Of a DNA stretch of 41,032 nucleotides, positions 35,554 to 41,032 are shown in pieces. Source of the DNA: Candidatus Omnitrophota bacterium. Its GTDB lineage: Bacteria; Omnitrophota; Gorgyraeia; Zapsychrales; Fredricksoniimonadaceae. The position numbers were made by a program, and so were the translations under genes. The DNA lies in contig JABDCU010000014.1 in the NCBI GenBank assembly GCA_013287965.1, forward strand, positions 111 through 41,142, in the 5' to 3' direction. Numbering within the stretch: position 1 is the stretch's first letter; each line of letters opens with the position of its first letter. Under the pieces are notes generated by a model, which had not been told where the DNA came from, searched no databases, and worked only from the letters and a program-made list of their open reading frames with translations.

Positions 35554-35760
35554 ATGCGCGCACATAAAGGTCAAAGCACGGTGGAGTATATCTTACTCGT
35601 CACGGCGGTCGTCGCGGTGATCATCTTGTTTACGACCACCAAGGACAGTACGTTTCAAAACCGCCTGACCAGCGTGTTTAATAATGCGACCCAGGACATG
35701 CTCAATGTGGCCTCCCGCTTGCAGGACAATGCGGCGAGTTCAAGCACGCCGGCGAATTAA
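35554..35760 (+). CDS. Class III pilin-like protein, type A copy 2
   Basis: A 68-residue protein, MRAHKGQSTVEYILLVTAVV then AVIILF, FQNRLTSVFNNATQDM and a short Ser/Asn tail. The helix is nearly identical to the type A protein at 34492, and the DNA is also clearly similar across the motif, so this is a duplicate. It lacks the C-terminal Cys-containing extension of copy 1. Confidence 0.82.
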   Translation: MRAHKGQSTVEYILLVTAVVAVIILFTTTKDSTFQNRLTSVFNNATQDMLNVASRLQDNAASSSTPAN

Positions 35761-35775
35761 GAAACGAGGCGAGCC

Positions 35776-36234
35776 ATGGACAATAAGGGGCAGGCAATCC
35801 TGTCAGAGTACGTGATGATCTTTTTCGTCGTGGTCGCGGCCGCGGTGGCCGTGACCACGTTCGTACAGCGCGGCTTTGAGGCGCGTGTCCATGACGCGCG
35901 CAACTTTATGGTCGATTCTGTCAATAGCGCGTGTGATGCCAATTGCCATGCCGCCGCCGGCGTAGTTGCCGGCGGCAATATTCCGCATGAGTACGAGCCG
36001 TATTATTCGCAAATGCTTTCAGATGTCCAGCAGAATGAACAAGACAATCTCGGAGCAGCTCGGGGCAAGGCGCAGGTCCTGGGGGCCGTGTACTACAAGT
36101 CGATCAATGAAGCGACTAAAACCATTTCGACCAGTGATCAACTGCCTCCATGTGCCAGCGCCAACCCTGTGCCGGACTGGTGTAATAAGATGCCATTGCA
36201 CGACCCGGTCATAATTGATAGGGGGGCAAGGTGA
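35776..36234 (+). CDS. Class III pilin-like protein, type C copy 2
   Basis: A 152-residue protein: MDNKGQAILSEYVMIFFVVV, then FVQRGFEARVHDARNFMVDS and YEPYYSQMLSDVQQ, with four cysteines in the chain (CDANCHA; later C..C). The signal motif has one extra residue between Gln and Glu (GQAILSEY), so processing may shift. The long tail is more complex than in copy 1 and could carry a function at the fibre tip. Confidence 0.8.
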   Translation: MDNKGQAILSEYVMIFFVVVAAAVAVTTFVQRGFEARVHDARNFMVDSVNSACDANCHAAAGVVAGGNIPHEYEPYYSQMLSDVQQNEQDNLGAARGKAQVLGAVYYKSINEATKTISTSDQLPPCASANPVPDWCNKMPLHDPVIIDRGAR

Positions 36235-36590
36235 TGCCCGCGCGTTATGGCCAGACCATAGTTGAATACACCATTATCGTCGGTATTGTTACCGTGGTTC
36301 TTTTCTATATGGGGACAGGCGTCAAGCGCGGGGTGCAAAGTCTGGTGAAGGTCACGGCAGACCAGGTGGGCAGTCAGCAGAACGCGGACCAGGATTTCAA
36401 TGACACCCGGCAAGGGTATATGGTCAATTCCACCACCGAAACACAGGAAGCCAAGAATAGGCAGGTCACGGAAACAGGGTATATACCGGTATCGGGTAAC
36501 GCGATTTATGTGAGTAATACTTCCGTTAACGAAAGCACTGACACGCAGACAAACACCTACACCAACGGAGGGTTCACGCAGACGAATTAG
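36234..36590 (+). CDS. Class III pilin-like protein, type B' (divergent)
   Basis: A 118-residue protein beginning MPARYGQTIVEYTIIVGIVT, then GTGVKRGVQSLVKVTADQVG and a Thr/Asn-rich tail ending NGGFTQTN. The KRGVQ block relates it to type B. The ATG overlaps the stop of the preceding gene (TGATG) and GGGGGG lies 7 nt upstream; a GTG one codon before is possible. Confidence 0.8.
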   Translation: MPARYGQTIVEYTIIVGIVTVVLFYMGTGVKRGVQSLVKVTADQVGSQQNADQDFNDTRQGYMVNSTTETQEAKNRQVTETGYIPVSGNAIYVSNTSVNESTDTQTNTYTNGGFTQTN

Positions 36591-36596
36591 ATATGG

Positions 36597-36646
36597 ATTC
36601 CCGCGAGCAACTGCGAGTGTCGGTCAATACGACCTTTCGCGGGAAT
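36597..36646. repeat. Dispersed palindromic repeat between pilin genes
   Basis: A perfect 10-bp inverted repeat (ATTCCCGCGA and TCGCGGGAAT) encloses 30 nt, preceded by GG and followed by GACA. It belongs to the GGATTCCCGC...GCGGGAATGACA class of repeats common in bacterial genomes. No T run follows, so it is not a standard terminator. Confidence 0.75.
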
Positions 36647-36671
36647 GACATTGAGTAAAGGGATAAAGCTT

Positions 36672-37001
36672 ATGTTAAACCGCAAAGGACAAACGCTCAT
36701 AGAATACACGGTGATCGTGATCATTATCATAGGCGTCATGATCGCCATGCGGGATTATATCAAGCGGGGTGTCCAGGGCCGCTGGAAATCAGCGACGGAT
36801 GATTTTGGCGAACAATATGACCCGCAAGCCGTTAATTCCAACATCATGTATGCCACACAGGCCAATTCGGCATCTACTGTCACGGTGGAACCTGGAAATG
36901 ACAGCAGCAACGGCTCGACACAGCTGGGCCAATGGACAAAACGAGTGGACATATCTAATTCTGCGGAAACAAAGACAGGCTCTACGCAGATAGGGAACTA
37001 A
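36672..37001 (+). CDS. Class III pilin-like protein, type B copy 2
   Basis: A 109-residue protein: MLNRKGQTLIEYTVIVIIII, then DYIKRGVQGRWKSATDDFGE and QYDPQAVNSN, with a Ser/Thr/Asn-rich tail. It is clearly related to the gene at 35213. The start ATG 36672 is chosen because the class III signal begins there; an in-frame ATG nine codons earlier lies in the palindromic repeat. Confidence 0.82.
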   Translation: MLNRKGQTLIEYTVIVIIIIGVMIAMRDYIKRGVQGRWKSATDDFGEQYDPQAVNSNIMYATQANSASTVTVEPGNDSSNGSTQLGQWTKRVDISNSAETKTGSTQIGN

Positions 37002-37002
37002 C

Positions 37003-38586
37003 ATGGACCCATTTAAAAAAGGGCAAGCGGCTGTTGAGCTTGCCGTGTTCGGAGCTATCCTGGTCTTTATTTTAGGGACAATTGTGCGCTCCGCCGTGGG
37101 CAACAGTTATACGCAAGAGCACAATTTCAAAGCCATGCGCATGGCCATGCTGGAATCCTGGCAAGGCTCCGATGCCGCGAAAGGCTTGGCGGGTGTCCCC
37201 CAAATATCACACAATAGCGCCTCGGTCCTTTTTATCGAAGACCGCCTTTCCCCTGACATTAATAAGTACGGAAGCCTGGAACGCAATCCTTTTATTGCCA
37301 ATGGAGCAGGAACATTTTCCTATGAGTTGAACTATCCTTTGGATAAAGGTGAAGTGTCTTTAAATTTGCCGGTCATGGATGTTTATATTAACGGACAGCA
37401 TTTTCCTTTTACCACCGCGTCCTATGTTGCGAACAGACCGATCACGCGGCCCGCTTCGTGCAATTATCCGGCCGGAAGCTGTTCACAGAACCAATGCCTT
37501 CGCAATCAAAGGGAATGGGTGACGGACCCGTCGGACAGCACTAAAAAATACAAATTGTTTTATACAATGATACCCAGCAACGGAGATTCCCGGTTTAGTG
37601 TGATCCCCCCGGTTTGTGCTGATCCGAACAATGTTAAGTGTAAGGACAAGGCATTATCTTTGAGCCTACCCTTGCCGGACGGGAGTGGGGCTTTCAATAA
37701 CGGAGAGATGCAGTATGACCTTTTGCGCAACGGGAATTATGCTGCAGTGGACAGCCAATTCCCGGCGGCCCCCCCAGCACTGATGCGTAAAAATATTTCC
37801 TGGCAATGGGCAGCTACCTTGGGCACCGTTCAAGGAGACACTACTGACGGGGCTGACCCTATGATCGGATTGGACCCTGATAATAACCAATTTCCCAGCT
37901 ATGATATAGACGGCAGGTTAAAGGAAGTGACCATTTATGGGATCAGCCAGAATTCGGATGGGTCGCCAACGGTGACCTATGAAGATAATCAGGGCGGGGA
38001 CATTGATTCAAGCTGGGACACCAATTCCTGCGGCCCTAAGCCCGGGCTGCAGAGCGACTCACACATATTGACTTTCACCAGCATATGCCCTTCAGATGGT
38101 TCTTCGTGCCCGGCTTTCGGCAGATGCGCGGATGGAAGCGCTTGTCAGCCCACGTATTTACAAGTCAAGGAAGGGAAGATGTACAATCCTGAAACCGGCC
38201 AGGAGGTGCGTAGTGTCAGCCGGCGTAGCAACGTAGATTTAATAGAACGCAGGATCCAATTAAGTAATAATACCGGACGGTTTTGTAATGGCGCTATGCC
38301 CCAGCCGTGCGTTGCGAATTGCACGACCCCGTCGAATTGTAGCTGCCCTGCTCTCGCTGACCCCAGCTTTGTCCCAAATCCGGTGGAAGTTTGCGTTGAT
38401 GGCAATACCTGCAATTGTTTTATGGGCAGTACGGCGAATGGCCCGACCAACCCCGCGTGCGGGAACACTATCGCAGAGACATGTTTTGATGCCAGCAATA
38501 ATCTCATTTATGTCCGCAGCCGTCTTCAGGACCGCCGCGGCAATGCCTGGATGACCAATGCATCAGGGCAACTGAAGGTGCAATAA
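37003..38586 (+). CDS. Large Cys-rich surface protein with class III signal segment
   Basis: A 527-residue protein with start MDPFKKGQAAVELAVFGAIL, a single helix to about residue 32, and then a long extracytoplasmic region. No known family is recognised. Features seen are MDVYINGQHFPFTTASYV, many cysteines concentrated at residues 145-180 and 340-500 (for example CNYPAGSC, CTTPSNCSCP, CVDGNTCNC), and Asp/Asn-rich stretches. By analogy with large TadE/G or PilY-type subunits it may be a tip adhesin anchored through the pilin-like helix. It starts 1 nt after the preceding stop. Confidence 0.75.
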   Translation: MDPFKKGQAAVELAVFGAILVFILGTIVRSAVGNSYTQEHNFKAMRMAMLESWQGSDAAKGLAGVPQISHNSASVLFIEDRLSPDINKYGSLERNPFIANGAGTFSYELNYPLDKGEVSLNLPVMDVYINGQHFPFTTASYVANRPITRPASCNYPAGSCSQNQCLRNQREWVTDPSDSTKKYKLFYTMIPSNGDSRFSVIPPVCADPNNVKCKDKALSLSLPLPDGSGAFNNGEMQYDLLRNGNYAAVDSQFPAAPPALMRKNISWQWAATLGTVQGDTTDGADPMIGLDPDNNQFPSYDIDGRLKEVTIYGISQNSDGSPTVTYEDNQGGDIDSSWDTNSCGPKPGLQSDSHILTFTSICPSDGSSCPAFGRCADGSACQPTYLQVKEGKMYNPETGQEVRSVSRRSNVDLIERRIQLSNNTGRFCNGAMPQPCVANCTTPSNCSCPALADPSFVPNPVEVCVDGNTCNCFMGSTANGPTNPACGNTIAETCFDASNNLIYVRSRLQDRRGNAWMTNASGQLKVQ

Positions 38587-38876
38587 TGATCTTACATGAA
38601 AACACAAAAGCGCAATCAACCCTGGAATTCACCTTTGCGATGATCGTCATTATGTTTTTGATCTATGGCATGGTGCAGGTCTTTCGCTGGGCGGGCATGG
38701 ATTTGGCCCAGCGGCGTTTCGCGCAGGACAGTGCAATAACAGCGCCTATAGCGGTAACTGCGGGTAATCCCGGCGGGGACCCGGCGGGGCAATTGTATAA
38801 TGAGAATGCCGACCGCTTCCTGCCGATGGCCGCAGTGTATAACGGAAGTGTTGCTAATGGGAATACAAGTCAATGA
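38586..38876 (+). CDS. TadE-like pseudopilin
   Basis: A 96-residue protein: MILHENTKAQSTLEFTFAMI, then VIMFLIYGMVQVFRWAGMDL with the downstream AQRRFAQDSA. The AQSTLEF motif with Phe after the Glu and the residues following the helix are closest to TadE/TadF pseudopilins. The ATG shares one base with the preceding stop and the stop overlaps the next ATG by 4 nt, so three genes are tightly coupled. Confidence 0.8.
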   Translation: MILHENTKAQSTLEFTFAMIVIMFLIYGMVQVFRWAGMDLAQRRFAQDSAITAPIAVTAGNPGGDPAGQLYNENADRFLPMAAVYNGSVANGNTSQ

Positions 38877-41032
38877 ATAAAGAGATAAACAAGAGATTGC
38901 TTCGCTTCGCTCGCAATGACACGTCGGGGCAGACGGCTTTGATCCTGATCTTATTGTCAGCGGCAGCGCTGATCTTTCTTGCCATCACGTTAAATTGGGG
39001 GCGGATCTCCCAGACAAAATCCATGTTGACCATAGCGGCTGACCAATCCGCTTCGGTACTGGCTTCCGACGCGGCCAGTTATGGGGAAGAGATGAAGCAG
39101 GCGAATTTAGGGGACCAAAATTCATACGGGGACTGGGGAGGGTCTATTTTAGCTTTTTTTGCTCTTATATTGGCGATAGCTGCCTGTGTCATTCCCGGAC
39201 CGTGGCAGGCGATAGGCCCATTTTTGCTACATTTGGCGATCGCTTTAGCAGCAGCCACCTTTGCCCTTAATTTAGTGGTGCTCCAGCCGATGATATCAAA
39301 TCAGTGGAATAAAATGCAAAGGAACCAACCGATAGAACAGCAGTTTGTTGAACAGGGCATCAGCTCGGCCCTTCAAGGCACGACCACTGATCAAGTCAAT
39401 ATCACGGATTATTATGATTGGAATTCCAACGGCAAATTGGGAAGTACCAGCGGGGACACCTTCAGCCGTTTCGCGCTTTTTTACGGCGACCGTATAAAAA
39501 TGCTCAATCAGCCGGACATTCCCCAAGTGGTGTTTTTTTATAATCGATTGGGGACATTATTAAGCGGGGGGGAAACCTGCGCCCAAAATGCGTTTGATAA
39601 CAAAGTTGACCCGACGGACATTCCGCTCGACCCGACTTGTCCCAATGATTGTCTTGCCGTTCCTTTAACAGATCCAGCTTGTCAAAATCCAATAACGAAT
39701 AGTTTTCAATTAAATGATGCGTGTAACGCTACAGATAATCCTTATTGCGACCTATGCTGTCAGACGAAGGACGTGCCGGACCCGCTCTATTGTGATCCCG
39801 CCAGACAATGCACGGCCACTGTCACAACTAATTGTTGTAAGCCTAATCCGTTACATCCTAACCCGACTAAATCTGTGCGGCCTTCTAATTGTCCGGCAGA
39901 CGTTACTGCGCGGTGCCTGACCAATAATCCATACATAGGACTACCGAGTCCTCCTACGCTTATTTATGACCCAACGTATCAGAACTACGCGGCCAAGAAA
40001 TCATTTTTAGCCCAGTTCGGCCGTGACCAGCAAGCCCCTTTGCCGGGACCGCCGCCGGAGCCGCCATTTACCCCCCTGACGCTACAGGGAGATTTTCCCA
40101 ACGGAATATATCCGTTTTTTTGGCTGATGAAAGATTATAGCCCGCAGGTGAATGCCATTGATCCAACAACCACGGCCTATAGCGTAAATTCACCTGAACT
40201 TCACTGGTGTTCCCCCGCGACGGCTGCTGCCAATGGGGTGAAGGCGGATATTCCAGTTCTTACGCCTCCGGCCGGCTTTCTTACGCTGGCCCAGTTAAGC
40301 CTGACGGCACCTGGCTATATCTGTCAGGGGAAAGATTGCTGTGTTGATTATTTAGGCGGCAGCTTCAACACTGTTCCCAGCGCTACTCTTAACAGCAACG
40401 GCAGCCCTATCAGTTATCTCTCAGGCGGTCCTACTAATGTTCCATCTCCACTCACCCTCAATAATAACGTCATCGATATAGTGGGCTCGCCCAGCCCAAA
40501 TCCAAATCCTGTGTTTGATCCAAAATTTGGAGAAGGCGGCTCAGGGGCATGGCTGGAAGGGGACAACCAGTTTTGTTCAACCACCTGGCCGTATAATGGA
40601 GCTGCTCCGGGCGTTCCGGACGGCACCTGCGAGTGGAATAATAGTACGACACCTCCCAATAATATGCCTCCTCCTGATATAAATATCAGCACTGTGGATG
40701 GCTTGGATGACGCCATGCACACCTTATCGGATTTCGTTAATTTTTCCAGCCTTATTCTTAATGCCAATGTGGACAAATTAAGCGGGACTTTTAAAACATG
40801 GTACCCTCAGGCCGCCACGTGGATAGCGCCCAAGAGCGGCATACCGGCTTGTGATATAGATCTTACGACCTGCGGCAGCCGTAATATGGGTTGTATTGCG
40901 GAAGCTGAAGCAGAGCAACGAGCGAATTGCGCGGCTTTGGCAGCTAGCTTTGGCATGGACGGCCGCTTGCTAAGTATTTACAATCCAACCACTGGTTTGG
41001 ACAGGCTTAATGATTGGAACACGGTGATCACA
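38873..41032 (+). CDS. TadG-like large surface protein, 3' end outside the window
   Basis: An open frame of 720 codons runs from the ATG at 38873 to the end without a stop. The N-terminus reads MNKEINKRLLRFARNDTSGQ, then TALILILLSAAALIFLAITL and NWGRISQTKSMLTIAADQSA, the TadG/Flp-assembly N-terminal pattern. Two further hydrophobic segments lie at about 92-110 and 115-137. The rest is a large Cys- and Pro-rich domain (CDLCCQTK, CCKPNP, PLPGPPPEPP) without a recognised family. Residues RLLRFARND are encoded by a dispersed repeat. It is translationally coupled to the TadE-like gene and probably works with it in the envelope or on the fibre. Confidence 0.82.
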   Translation, partial: MNKEINKRLLRFARNDTSGQTALILILLSAAALIFLAITLNWGRISQTKSMLTIAADQSASVLASDAASYGEEMKQANLGDQNSYGDWGGSILAFFALILAIAACVIPGPWQAIGPFLLHLAIALAAATFALNLVVLQPMISNQWNKMQRNQPIEQQFVEQGISSALQGTTTDQVNITDYYDWNSNGKLGSTSGDTFSRFALFYGDRIKMLNQPDIPQVVFFYNRLGTLLSGGETCAQNAFDNKVDPTDIPLDPTCPNDCLAVPLTDPACQNPITNSFQLNDACNATDNPYCDLCCQTKDVPDPLYCDPARQCTATVTTNCCKPNPLHPNPTKSVRPSNCPADVTARCLTNNPYIGLPSPPTLIYDPTYQNYAAKKSFLAQFGRDQQAPLPGPPPEPPFTPLTLQGDFPNGIYPFFWLMKDYSPQVNAIDPTTTAYSVNSPELHWCSPATAAANGVKADIPVLTPPAGFLTLAQLSLTAPGYICQGKDCCVDYLGGSFNTVPSATLNSNGSPISYLSGGPTNVPSPLTLNNNVIDIVGSPSPNPNPVFDPKFGEGGSGAWLEGDNQFCSTTWPYNGAAPGVPDGTCEWNNSTTPPNNMPPPDINISTVDGLDDAMHTLSDFVNFSSLILNANVDKLSGTFKTWYPQAATWIAPKSGIPACDIDLTTCGSRNMGCIAEAEAEQRANCAALAASFGMDGRLLSIYNPTTGLDRLNDWNTVIT
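38893..38923. repeat. Dispersed repeat at the 5' end of the TadG-like gene
   Basis: The sequence GAGATTGCTTCGCTTCGCTC continuing GCAATGACACG is a widely scattered bacterial repeat (on the other strand GTCATTGCGAGCGAAGCGAA). It contains the inverted pair ATTGC/GCAAT and is translated in frame as RLLRFARNDT. Confidence 0.75.

Noticed and set aside
36597-36646. Inverted repeat as transcription terminator in the pilin operon
   Set aside because: No T run follows and the loop is 30 nt; the sequence fits a dispersed repeat class better.
34324-37001. Pilin array as a CRISPR or simple tandem repeat
   Set aside because: Units are full genes of different length with protein-level, not spacer-like, similarity; no short regularly spaced direct repeats exist.

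Overview
The window is a bacterial chromosome segment around the replication origin. All genes from position 1 to about 15,224 lie on the minus strand. All genes from about 15,358 to the end lie on the plus strand. The switch point carries divergent rpmH and dnaA promoters, dnaA, a cluster of exact DnaA boxes between dnaA and dnaN, and a perfect parS palindrome about 2.3 kb before dnaA. A diderm cell plan is indicated by a secretin, a predicted outer-membrane beta-barrel and a lipoprotein. The gene mix (rpmH-yidD-yidC-jag-parAB on one side, dnaA-dnaN-DUF721-gyrBA on the other, Tad-like genes with many short class III pilins carrying RGVQGR and YEPYY motifs) resembles uncultured PVC-related bacteria, most likely Candidatus Omnitrophota. 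That assignment is inference from memory of such genomes, not a search result.

Minus-strand half (read from the origin outwards): rpmH, yidD, yidC, a stand-alone Jag N-terminal domain, parS, parA, parB, ndk, yicC, gmk, rpoZ, coaC, tRNA-Cys, tRNA-Leu, tRNA-Val, thrS, infC (AUU start), rpmI, rplT, pheS, pheT, a strong terminator hairpin, 6S RNA, rarA, the 5-formyltetrahydrofolate cyclo-ligase gene and the first 40 codons of a probable rny. Most are housekeeping genes in conserved order, but several are domain-reduced: PheT lacks the B2 OB-fold domain, ThrS lacks TGS, CoaC has no CoaB half, and Jag lacks KH and R3H. rnpA and recF are missing from their usual slots.

Plus-strand core: dnaA, oriC, dnaN, a DUF721/DciA-like gene, gyrB, gyrA, tRNA-Glu, then a glutathione S-transferase gene overlapping a Nit-type amidase gene, and malate dehydrogenase.

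From 25.8 kb to the end lies an accessory region that I read as an unusual Tad/Flp-type pilus or surface-fibre system. It starts with a lipoprotein peptidyl-prolyl isomerase, a CpaB-like protein, a CpaC-like secretin fused to a C-terminal TonB domain, and a predicted outer-membrane barrel. A single polypeptide follows that fuses a CpaE/MinD-like ATPase to a CpaF/TadA secretion ATPase, then a DUF192 gene. A helix-turn-helix gene with its own promoter and operator-like palindrome comes next, then a small membrane protein. The region ends with eleven consecutive genes whose products start with a class III (Flp/TadE-like) signal segment. Seven of these genes are arranged as repeats of a three-type cassette (A-C-B, A-C-B'-B). 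The last gene is a TadG-like ORF of at least 720 codons that runs off the window. Dispersed palindromic repeats have entered the coding sequence in two places and one pilin intergenic gap. No tadB, tadC or prepilin peptidase gene is present in the window.
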